DNA from: Polysphondylium violaceum
Lineage: Eukaryota; Evosea; Eumycetozoa; Dictyosteliales; Dictyosteliaceae
DNA: 64,000 nt
Reading direction: 5' to 3'
NCBI GenBank assembly: GCA_000277445.1
Contig: AJWJ01000025.1
Coordinates: 1-64,000, forward strand
Shown here piece by piece: positions 49,914 through 60,811 of this stretch. Below the pieces are notes generated by a model. It searched no databases. It was not told where the DNA came from and saw only the letters and a list, made by a program, of their open reading frames with translations. Within the stretch, counting starts at the first letter, position 1, and each line of letters begins with the position of its first letter. A program made the translations under genes and the position numbers.

Positions 49914-50682
49914 ATGACAATCAAATTCTTTCTTCTTGCAAATATTCAAGGAAAGACGAGATTATCACAGTATTATGAACATGTAGCATTTGAAGATAGA
50001 TCAACATTAGAGAGTGAAATTATTAGAAAATGTTTAATGAGGAATGAAAATCAAGTAATGTGTAGTTTGATAATAGTAGAGCTATACAGCATGTATTAAT
50101 TCAATTATAATTCATTCACAACCACATACTAGTGCTCATTTTTAGAATTTAAAGACTATAAAGTTATTTATCGTAGATATGCATCTTTGTTTTTTATCGT
50201 TGGTGTAGATTCATCAGAGGTATATATAGTATAGGATAGAATAGGATATGAGGGTGAATGATTATGCTGCATATATTAAATTGAATTTATGTACCCTATA
50301 TAGAATGAATTGGCAATACTTGAATTGATACACAATTATGTTGAAATACTAGATACTTGTTTTGAGAATGTTGTATGTATATATAGTCGTATGCATTTAT
50401 AGAGCGTGTTTGATACTAATTTGAGCATGATGTTTTTACTCTTAACATAAATATAGTGCGAGTTGGATGTAAGTTTATATTTTTATTATTTATAGAAATA
50501 CTCATTCTAGTTTCTATAATAAACTTTTATTAATATTTTGTTTTATTTAGATTATGTTTAATTTAGATAAAGCTCATTTTATTTTAGACGAAATGATATC
50601 AAATGGTAATGTTGTCGAAGTATCAAAACAACAAATATTGGATTTTGTAAACTTGATTTGTAAAGTAGATAATCCAAAATAA
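49914..50682 (+). CDS. ap4s1: AP-4 complex subunit sigma
   Basis: Small subunit of the AP-4 adaptor, which sorts cargo at the trans-Golgi network without clathrin. Five exons, all joined in phase 0: 49914-50054, 50133-50219, 50304-50372, 50457-50468 and 50551-50682, total 146 residues (human 144). The fourth exon is only 12 bases (Cys-Glu-Leu-Asp), with a TATAG acceptor and a GTAAGT donor. It is supported by exact agreement with the family's SELDIMFNLDK motif. Conserved text: [76 protein letters not shown]. Sigma-4 rather than sigma-1/2/3, judging by EFKDYK and the short ending. Frames from single exons look like broken small genes unless spliced. Confidence 0.92.
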
Positions 50683-51678
50683 TTCCTATTCTTAGTGTTA
50701 TATAATCAATTGTAAATAAATCAATATGCCACGACCGATTGGTGACTATGAAATAACAGCAACCATCCATTTTATTTTTTTTAATTTTTTTTTGATTTTT
50801 TTTTTTTTTTTGTCCCAATCTAAAAAAAGATCATTTTTTCAAACAAACTTCATTGAATGTTTTTTCTCGAAAAATTCATATTATTTTAGAAAAAATTTGT
50901 TCAGCCCACCAGAATTACTACCAAACTTATTTGAATATTATTTATCAGTCAATTATAGAGCGGTATAGATTTTCTTTTTTTTTTTCTTTTCTTTCATTAT
51001 TTATTATTGTACCATCATCATTAGATTAAAGACGAAGGATATCGAATCCACTTTTTCTTAATGTAAGTAATCAAATATAAAATATAGTACATTACAAAAA
51101 TAGAACTCAATTTTATCTTTTGTGTATATTTATAAATATATGTGTGTGTGAGTGTGTGCTTATTGGGTGTGTATTTATATATGTTGAATACTCTAGAGTT
51201 GTTTACTTCAGCATCCCACTTCTTTCTGCACAACAAACACACACAAATGAGCGTGGTGAAAAAATTTAAATTAAATTGAAAAATCCAATTTGATGAGTGG
51301 GTGAGGAAAGTTTTTTTTTTTTGTTTTTATTTTTTAATTTTAATTTTTTTTTTTTCCATACATATCTATTTTTTTTCTTCCTATCTTTATATCAATTTAA
51401 ATTAAGCATACAGTTCAAAATCACTAATTCATTTTAACTAAACTCTAATTTTCATATCAACAAACACACACCACAGAAGAGAGAATTAATTATTTGTATT
51501 GTTTTATTTTTTTTTATTTTTTTTCCCTTCATCACAGCACAGCACCAACAAATAGTATTTGTTTCATTATTTTTGTAAATTAGAAAGTACTTGTATAAAT
51601 CATATCATAGTAATAATAGTAGTATAATAGTCACACATTAGTATTAAATAATAATAATAGAATAACAACAGTAAAAAG
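50683..51678. other. region between AP-4 sigma and cullin-3
   Basis: About 1 kb. The left 380 bases hold the possible small gene (50726-51066). The rest has GT-rich (51128-51175) and long T-run tracts (51310-51355, 51515-51525) and an A/T-rich leader (TAATAATAG repeats, about 51608-51665) before the cullin start. No other gene is visible. Confidence 0.4.
50726..51066 (+). CDS. possible small protein gene
   Basis: A protein-like end reads NLFSPPELLPNLFEYYLSVN, then RA at a donor (GTATAG, 50963), and after a 62-base gap with an ATTAG acceptor, IKDEGYRIHFFLM and a stop at 51066. The junction is in phase. The 5' side is uncertain: the ATG at 50726 (MPRPIGDYEITA) is in frame, but the sequence between (about 50760-50880) is T-run translation, more like an intron ending at the TTTTAG at 50890. 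As a single frame it would be 92 residues. No family recognised. The distal part looks genuinely coding; the start does not. Confidence 0.35.
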
Positions 51679-54267
51679 ATGGCAACTAAACCAGGAACAG
51701 GTAGAATTTTGTTAAAGATCAATCACAGCACACAAGATCCAGAATTCTCGAGGAGAACATGGAAATTGATCAAATCTGCCATCAGAGAGATTCACTTGCA
51801 AAATGCTTCATGTCTTTCATTTGAAGAGTTGTACAGAAATGCCTACAATATGGTATTACATAAGCATGGAGAGATTCTCTATAACAAGTTGAAAAAGATG
51901 GTAGACAAACATCTCAAAGTCGTTGCACAAAAGGTATCGTCGGCAGTAGATGAATACTTTTTATCAGAGTTGAATAAAAGTTGGATCGATCATAAAACCT
52001 CTATGCTTATGATAAGAGATATCCTCATGTACATGGATAGAACCTATGTCGAACAAAACAAAGTACACAGTGTATTTGAACTTGGTCTAATCTTGTTTAG
52101 AGACAATGTTGTACACGCTCCACAAATCAAAGATAGATTACTCAAAACTTTATTATCATTAGTACAAAAAGAAAGAGCTGGTGAAGTTATTGATAGGTAT
52201 AGTATTTTTGTTATTATTATTATCATATTAATCTATCTATTTGTATATATCATACAAATACTAATATACCTACCTACACATATAAAGAATTTTAATTAAA
52301 AATATTACACAGATGTTGATTGATTTGGGAGTAAATTCAAAGAATGTTTATATTGAAGATTTTGAAAAGCCATTGTTACTCACTACAGCATCCTATTATC
52401 AAGGTGAATCACAAGCTTTTATTACAACTTGTAGTTGTCCAGATTATATGAAAAAAGTTGAGATTTGTCTCAAAGAAGAATTGGAAAGAGTATCTCACTA
52501 TTTAGACAATAGTACAGAATCAAAACTTCGTGAAGTTTGCGAAAAACAATTAATTTCAAATCATATGAGAACTCTTATTGATGTAAGTAATATTAATTAT
52601 TATACATATGGTCATTATATTAATATCACAACACGCACATACATTATTTAGATGGAAAACTCTGGTTTAATTTCAATGTTAAAAGAAGATAAAATTGAAG
52701 ATTTAAAGAGAATGTATAATTTATTTAATAGAGTTTCTGATGGTTTAAATTTAATGAAAGAAGTTATTAGTACCTATGTAAAAGAAATTGGTAAAGAAAT
52801 TGTAATGGATGAAGAAAAAGTAAGTAGTTTAATTTTATTTTTTGAAATCACATGTATGTCCTTTTATTAATAATAATGATAACTTTATAGACAAAAGAAC
52901 AAGGTACTTTCTTCCAAAGTTTATTAGATCTTAAAGATAAATATGACCATTTACTTCAATTTGCATTTTATAATGATAAACAATTTATTCATTCAATTCA
53001 TCAAGTAAGATAGATTAGATAGATAGCATACATATACAAATATATTAATATAATCAATCACTTTAATATTATTATTAGGCTTTTGAACATTTTATAAATT
53101 TAAATCCAAAATCACCAGAATATATTTCATTGTTTATTGACGAAAAGTTAAAGAAGGGATTAAAGGGAGTAAGCGAAGAAGAGGTTGATATCATTTTAGA
53201 CAAGATTTTAATGTTGTTTAGATTCATTCAAGAAAAGGATGTCTTTGAGAAATACTATAAACAACATTTAGCCAAAAGATTGCTTTTGGGCAGAAGTGTA
53301 TCAGACGATGCCGAAAGAAACATGATTTCCAAATTAAAGACCGAGTGTGGCTATCAATTTACATGTAAATTGGAGGGTATGTTTACCGATATGAGACTCT
53401 CTGTCGATACAATGACTGGTTTCAAAGAGTATATTCAAAAGCTTCAAAAACCCCTTCCCATCGATTTAAATGTCCACGTCTTGACCACTGGTTTCTGGCC
53501 CACACAAAATACATCCAATTGTATATTGCCACGTGACATTTTGTTGTGTTGTGAAACATTCAAGTCTTATTATCTCTCTAATCACATTGGTCGTTTATTG
53601 CTTTGGCAGACCAACATGGGTACCTCTGAGGTCAAGGCAAATTTCCCAAGCAAGACTCATGAACTCCAAGTGTCCTCTTATCAAATGGTTATTTTACTCT
53701 TGTTTAATGATTCTCCAAAATTGACTTTTAAAGAAATTAGTGATCAAACTGGTATTCCTTTAGTTGATTTAAAGAGAAATTTACAAGCTCTTATTAATCC
53801 AAAGAATAAGGTAAGTGTTTTTTAATCGATATAATTGATGTCAATGTCTATGAGTTTATTAACGCGGGTATATAATTTCACATTTTATATAGATTTTAGA
53901 TAGAGAGTCAACAAATAAAACTATTGAAGATTCAGATGTATTCAATTTTAATACAAAGTTTAAGAGTAAATTGTATCGTGTAAAAGTAATGGCAGTGGTT
54001 CAAAAGGAAACACCAGTTGAAGCTCAAGAAACTAGAGAAAAGGTTGAGGAAGATAGAAAACATCAAATTGAAGCTTCAATCGTTCGTATTATGAAGGCTC
54101 GTAAAACTATGGATCATTCAAATTTAGTATCTGAAGTATTAAAACAACTTCAATCAAGATTCGTACCAAATCCAATCATTGTAAAGAAAAGAATTGAATC
54201 ACTTATTGAAAGAGAATATCTTGAAAGATCAAAACAAGATAGAAAGATTTATAATTATTTGGCTTAA
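51679..54267 (+). CDS. cul3: cullin-3
   Basis: Scaffold of CRL3 ubiquitin ligases: binds BTB adaptors at the N-terminus and RBX1 at the C-terminus. Six exons: 51679-52196, 52288-52582, 52652-52819, 52891-53004, 53079-53810 and 53893-54267, in frame to 733 residues (human CUL3 768). N-terminal helix RTWKLIKSAIREIHLQN and LSFEELYRNAYNMVLHKHGE; cullin-homology region FEKYYKQHLAKRLLLGRSVS and NMISKLKTECGYQFTCKLEG; C-terminal winged helix with the neddylation lysine in IVRIMKARKTM (about Lys677) and the invariant end EREYLERSKQDRKIYNYLA. The second intron boundary uses an AAAG acceptor at 52287, chosen because it exactly preserves the family spacing (DR..IKN..QML). CUL3 rather than CUL1 or CUL4 is clear from the N-terminal blocks. 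Confidence 0.95.
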
Positions 54268-54533
54268 AAAAAATAGTATAAAAACAACACACACAGAAGC
54301 AGATGTAGAAATAGACAAGATGAACAAACACACACAAATCCACCATAACAACAACATATACAAATATATATATCATTTAAAAAAAAAAACAACAAAACCA
54401 AAAACAAAATACAAATATATATTTCTTATATTATTATAATAAATAATTACATATTTAATTTAAAAAAAAGATATATCCAAGATATATGTGTGATTGATAA
54501 GATTGATGAGATTTTAAAAAATAATATATTTAT

Positions 54534-56053
54534 TTAATAAGGAAAATTATTATCACTATCACTGTCTTCGTAGCCTTCATCATCGTCATCATATTCTGCC
54601 CATTGGTCGGCATCATCGTCATTGTCAAAAATATCACCTTCTTGTAATAGACCAAATGTGCTCAATCTATTCATCAATTCTGCATCATCTTCTTCATCAT
54701 CGTCATCGTCATCAAGTTGTGGAGTGGTGGTGGTGCCGGTACTATGGATTGATGCATAGATTGGTTGAGTGTGTTCTTCATACAATCTTTCAAAGTCATC
54801 GGGATTGATGTCTTGGTCGAGAAGTTGGGTGAGATCCATATTTGATTTACCCAAAATGTTGCCAATACGTTTGGCCTCGACGACAAATTGCTTGGCAAAT
54901 TGTTTCTCAATCTTTCTAAACACAGTGAGAAACTCGGGGTTGTTGGTGCCGACCGAGGGTGGCAGATTGTGTTTGTGGTAAAATTGAAAGAGTTGATCGC
55001 CAAATTTCATCATCAGCTTTTCCATGGTGATTCTCTGCACATAGCTTCGCACCTTGATGTCGTTGGCCGTGTCCTTTTCGTCGGGTGGTGTGACACCGAC
55101 AAATTTGGACGAGATGGATTGGGTCTTTTCGTCCTCTTCGAGCATTTGTGGTGAGTAGATGTGAATGTTACAGTTGTCGATGGATCCTGTGGCGACTTTG
55201 AGTGCGTCCAAACCCTTTCCATTGGCGGCCGCGACCAGGTGCACGGCAGATTTGTGAGAGAGGATCTTTTTGATCACCTTGGCTGTGAGTGTGTCATACA
55301 CATAGACAAAGTAGTCCTCAGAGCCAGAGATAATCTGACGATCGTTGTTGATAAAACTACACGAGATATTGTAGCCTGAACACTTGTGGCCACGATACTC
55401 TTTCAAGAGCCCCTTTTTGTAGACCTCTACATTGGCGCCAGTGATTGAGTTTACCTTGGTCGAGGGGTCAGATGCGATTGCACGCACGTCCCACAGTTTG
55501 ATGGCGCCGTCACGGCCCGATGTGAGCACATTTTGTTCGTCATAGGAAAAGTGGAGTATATTGAGTTTGTTGTGATGTGCCTGAATGTGAAAGATGGGCA
55601 TTTGCGGTGTACGGCAATCCCACATTCTAAAGGAGCCGTATCGAGAGCCACTGATGAAAATGTTGCTGTCAAAGTGATGCATTTTCAGTGAATTGATGGT
55701 ATTGAGGTCGACACCGGTGGATGGGTTGGACGACTCGCTGGTGGTTTGGGGATGTGCTTTGTTGATACGGAATTTGACAGTGCCAGTATTCAAGTCCCAG
55801 CCATAGATACCCGAACTGGCACAGCCACTGAGTAGCAATTGATCATCGGATGAGATGGCAATCGACTTTAACCAGTCTTTGTGTTCGGTGAGTGTGGCTT
55901 TGAGTTTATAGTCTTGATAGATCTTTATGGTATTATCAAGTGAACATGAAATAAATGAATTGTATTGTGATGTTAATGTGTTTTTGTATGTATGTTTACT
56001 AGTAACTTTTCTAATATGAGGTGAAATATCTGAAGCCGATCCTACTTTTGGTT

Positions 56054-56085
<32 letters not shown>

Positions 56086-56639
56086 TTATCTGTTATATTA
56101 CTGCTGCTAAAATCTTCATTTACTTCTATATAATTTGTATAGGGTCTATTAAACCATGCAACCATTGAAACAACTTGAGAATGATCTGTGATATTGTACA
56201 ACATTTGCCCTGAATTTGCTTCAAATATATCTAATGAGTCATCTGTTGTGTTTGTGTATTAATAGATGTTAATATAAAACATTGTGTTTGTGTTAAGGGT
56301 AATAAGATATTTACTTGTTGTTATAGCTAAATGGGTATTATCAGGGGACCATGATATCCAAAAGGGACATTTAGTGTCTATAGAGTAGGGAATAATGTAA
56401 TCTAATCCAATATTCTTTACCAACGACTCCCTGAGTTGGAATTCAGTGTCTGTGTATTTATTATATAGTTTTCTATCATAGATTTCGTTTTCAAAATGGT
56501 ATTGAGATAGATTTGAAAACAGATCTCTTTGGGTTGCTGTTTGTAATGATGGTAGTTTACTATTACAATTATTATTATTTATATCAAAACTGCTTTTATT
56601 GTTATCATTATTATCATTATTGTTGTTGTTGCTGCTCAT
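54534..56639 (-). CDS. WD40-repeat protein
   Basis: Minus-strand exons 56639-56315 and 56242-54534 (72-base intron) join in frame to 677 residues. N-terminus Asn-rich (1-30). The WD repeats run from about 95 to 430: WISWSPDNTHLAIT, FISCSLDNTIKIYQDYKL, ISSDDQLLLSGCASSGIYGW, FISGSRYGSFRMWDCRTPQM, LTSGRDGAIKLWDVRA and ISGSEDYFVYVYDTLTAKVI. This makes about seven blades. A helical region follows (FGDQLFQFYHKHNLPPSV) and the tail is very acidic (DDDDDDEEDDAELM; ends SDSDNNFPY). The blade and linker sequence recalls DCAF-type substrate receptors such as DCAF10/WDR32, but I would not assign this without a search. It is divergent from 5-oxoprolinase, with only 276 bases between the start codons. Confidence 0.8.
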
Positions 56640-56915
56640 TTGATATGTTTAGTCAGTATCTATCTCTAGGACAGATAGGGTATGCTAGCTGATAAGTGAA
56701 ATAGATATATTATATTGTTGTGTATTAATATACCAATATGGATATTGGTGTTTGGTGTTCGTCTGGGGCACAAATTTTATTTTTCAAAAATTAAAAAAAG
56801 AGAAAAAAAAAAAACAGCACTGAAAATTATAATTGAGACAATGATTTTCAAAAATCAATTAATTTAGATATAAAAAAGGAAATAAGCTCGCACAGACAAC
56901 AAATCAAACATAGCA

Positions 56916-59900
56916 ATGACAGAGTTGATCAAAAATTCAATTAAATTTAATATTGACAGAGGAGGCACATTCACTGATATTTATGCAGAGATGCCATTTG
57001 AACCACACTTTATCGTGGAGAAACTGCTGAGTGTGGATCCAGACAACTATGACGATGCACCGCGTGAGGGTATCAGAAGGATCCTCGAGCGTGTGCAAAA
57101 GACAGCCATTTCGAGAGACTCTGTCGATACGACGTACATTAAATCAATTCGTATGGGTACTACAGTGGGCACCAATGCACTGTTGGAGAGAAAGGGAAAA
57201 GATGTGTTGTTGGTCACAACCAAGGGATTCAAAGATCTTCTTCAAATTGGAAATCAAGCAAGACCCAAGATATTTGATATCAATATCGTCAAACCAGATT
57301 TGATTTACAAGTCTGTAATGGAAGTCGACGAAAGAGTGTCTATTGTAAATAATGATGTACTACTAGCTAATCAAGACACAAGTTTGCTTGAAAAGGGAAC
57401 CACAGGTGATTATATAAAAATTATTAAATCTCCCGATTTAGATTTAATTAAAAAAGATTTATTAGTAAATATATATCTATATCTATATATCTAGATTTAA
57501 TAATGTTTTATAGATATTAATATATTTATGATTGGTAATGTAGGAATATTTTAATCAAGGAATTAAAAGTATTGCAATTGTTCTTATTCATTCGTATACA
57601 TTTCATAAACATGAATTGTTGATTGGTCAATTGGCCAAAGAAATTGGATTCACTCATATATCTTTGTCTCATGAATTGATGCCAATGATAAAAGCTGTGC
57701 CAAGAGGATTGACATCTTGTGTCGATGCCTATCTCACTCCTTTGATTGAGACTTATATAGATAATTTTACTCAGGGCTTTGATCAAGGAATTGCCAAAGT
57801 AGACATATCTTTTATGATGAGTGACGGAGGATTGTGTCCTGTTGACTCTTTTAGAGGTTTTAGATCTATTTTGTCTGGCCCAGCTGGTGGAGTTGTAGGC
57901 TATTCTCAAACTACCTTTGACAAGGATTCCAAACAGCCCATCATTGGTTTTGATATGGGTGGAACATCAACCGATGTGTCGAGATTCAGCGGTACATTTG
58001 ACCATGTCTTTGAAACAGAGATATCTGGCCTCACCATCCAAGCACCTCAGCTCGACATACACACTGTTGCCGCTGGTGGCGGTTCAAGATTGTTTTTCAA
58101 GTCTGGTCTCTTTGCTGTCGGCCCAGAATCAGTGGGCGCCCACCCAGGCCCTGTTTGCTATAAAAAGAATGGAAATTTGGCAATCACAGACGCCAATCTA
58201 TTGTTGGGTAGAGTGGTCCCTAAATTCTTTCCCTCTATTTTTGGACCTAATCAAAACGAGCCCCTCGATATAGACGCCACCACTCGAGCTTTTGAGGAAT
58301 TAACCAAGCAAATCAACGATTTCCAACTAGCACGTGACCTTCCTGCAATGTCTGTGGATCAAGTAGCCTATGGATTCATCCAGGTTGCAAATGAGGCCAT
58401 GTGCAGACCAATTAGAAACATTACCGAAGCCAAGGGTTACGAATGCTCCCAACATGTTCTTGCATGTTTTGGTGGCGCTGGTGGCCAACATGCTTGCGCC
58501 ATTGCTCAAAACTTGGGTATGCCCAAGGTGTTTATCCACAGATTTTCTGGTATTTTAAGCGCATACGGACTTGGTTTAGCCGACTTGGTTATCGACAGAC
58601 AAGAGCCATGCTCTATTATTTATGAAAAAGGCAATCTTGACGAGCTACATGAGAAGTTGGCCGCTCTTGAAGAAAAGGCTGCCAAGGAATTGACCGACAA
58701 AGGATTCGACAGATCCACCCTCCACACAGAAACTTTTCTTAATCTAAGATTCTCGGGTACCGATACTGCCATGATGACCAAAACACCTCTTGACAATGAC
58801 TACCAAAAAGAGTTTGAGGAAAACTATATCCGTGAATTTGGATTCATTATTTATGGCAGAAACCTTTTGGTAGATGACATTCGTGTCAGAGTTTATGCCA
58901 AAGGATCAGATTTGAAATCATTTTCTATTAAAGACTGTGACCCAGCCAACCCACCCAAACCAGTGACCATTCACTCTTGTTACTTTGCCTCGGGCAGACA
59001 ACAAACACCCATTTATTTGTTAAAGGACCTTTTGGGCGGGGATACCGTTCAAGGCCCTGCCATCATTATCGACAACACCACCACCATTGTCGTTGAGCCC
59101 GGCTGCAAGGCTACAATGACCAGAGGCACAGGTAATGTCGAGATTATCGTTGGCGATGGTTCCGCTAAAAAGATAAACACAGAGCTTGATCCAATCATCC
59201 TCTCTGTTTTCTCTCACAGATTTATGAGTATTGCCGAACAAATGGGCAGAACACTTCAAAGAACATCCATCTCCACAAACATCAAAGAGAGATTAGACTT
59301 TAGTTGCGCATTGTTTAGTCCAGACGGTGGATTGGTAGCCAACGCACCACATCTCCCCGTCCATCTGGGCTCGATGCAAGAGGCTGTTAAATTCCAAATC
59401 CACCATCTTGGCAAAGATTGGCATCAGGGCGAGGTCATTCTCGCCAATCATCCCCAAGCCGGTGGCAGTCATCTTCCCGATATGACCGTCATCACTCCAG
59501 TGTATCATAAAGGCCAAGTAGTATTTTATGTTGCCAGTCGTGGCCATCACGCCGACATTGGTGGTATCACCCCTGGCTCAATGCCACCTTTTTCCAAACA
59601 CATTGACGAAGAGGGTGCTGCCATCATGTCTTTGAAAATTGTCAAGCAAGGTGTTTTCCAAGAGGACACCATCAAGGATGTGTTTAAGAAATCCAGAAAT
59701 CTCAGCGACAATATCTCTGATCTCAAAGCCCAAGTGGCCGCCAACAAAAAAGGTATTTCCTTGATGGAGGAGCTCATTGAGCACTATGGACTCGATGTTG
59801 TGCACGCGTACATGAACCATGTGCAAAAGAATGCAGAATTGGCCGTCAGAGATATGTTGTGCGAGATTTCACTCAACAACAATCTCAAACCCATAGATAC

Positions 59901-60723
59901 TCTCCACTCTCGAGATTTTATGGATGATGGTTCAGTGATTGATTTGAAATTGACAATCAACAGAGAAGAAAAGACCGCCATCTTTGATTGGAGCGAAACC
60001 GGTCCAGAAGTATTTGGCAACACCAACGCACCTCCCTCGGTGACCTATTCTGCCATCATCTACAGTCTCAGATCGCTGGTAAAGAGAGATATTCCATTGA
60101 ATCAAGGTTGTCTCAACCCAATCACAATCCATATCCCACCAGCCTCGATTCTCAATCCAACCAAAGAGGCTGCCGTTGTTGGAGGCAATGTCCTTACAAG
60201 CCAACGTGTCACTGATATTATTTTATACGCATTCAAAGCCTGTGCCAATTCTCAAGGTTGCATGAACAACTTGACATTTGGTGATGAAAAACTCGGCTAC
60301 TATGAAACAATTGCTGGAGGCACAGGAGCAGGTCCAACATTTAATGGATTCTCTGGTGTTCAATGTCACATGACCAACACTAGAATCACAGATGTCGAGA
60401 TCATGGAAAAGAGATACCCTGTCATTGTCAGAGAATTTAGTATCAGAAAGGGATCAGGTGGCGATGGAAAATTCAAAGGAGGTGATGGTGTAGTGAGAGA
60501 GATTGAGTTTCTCAAAAACTTTGATGTGAGCATCCTCTCTGAAAGAAGATGTTACAAACCACGTGGTCTCGAGGGCGGCAGTGATGCCCAATGTGGATTG
60601 AATTTGGTGATTAGAAAAGATGGTAAAGTGATAAATATTGGTGGAAAGAATACAATTTCCCTTTTACCAAATGAAAGAATCAGAATTCTATCACCAGGTG
60701 GTGGAGGTTATGGAAAATTATAA
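56916..60723 (+). CDS. oplah: 5-oxoprolinase (ATP-hydrolysing)
   Basis: Opens 5-oxo-L-proline to L-glutamate using ATP in the gamma-glutamyl (glutathione) cycle, in the cytosol. Exons 56916-57464 and 57544-60723 (79-base intron) give 1242 residues; human OPLAH is 1288. The N-terminal hydantoinase A region starts FNIDRGGTFTDIYAEMP with IRMGTTVGTNALLERKG. The central part has SHELMPMIKAVPRGLTSCVD and the nucleotide-binding block GFDMGGTSTDVSRF, then CFGGAGGQHACAIAQNLG. The hydantoinase B half begins about 731: FSHRFMSIAEQMGRTLQRTS, and HLPDMTVITPV. Gly-rich GGDGKFKGGDGVVREIEFL and the end LSPGGGGYGKL close it. Nothing is missing; the exon junction at codon 183/184 is in phase. Confidence 0.95.
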
Positions 60724-60811
60724 TTTAATGATAAGCATCTAATAAATGTTTTTTGTTTATTATAATAAATTATATATTTATTTAGGACCGACTTAAACCT
60801 ATTATTATTAT

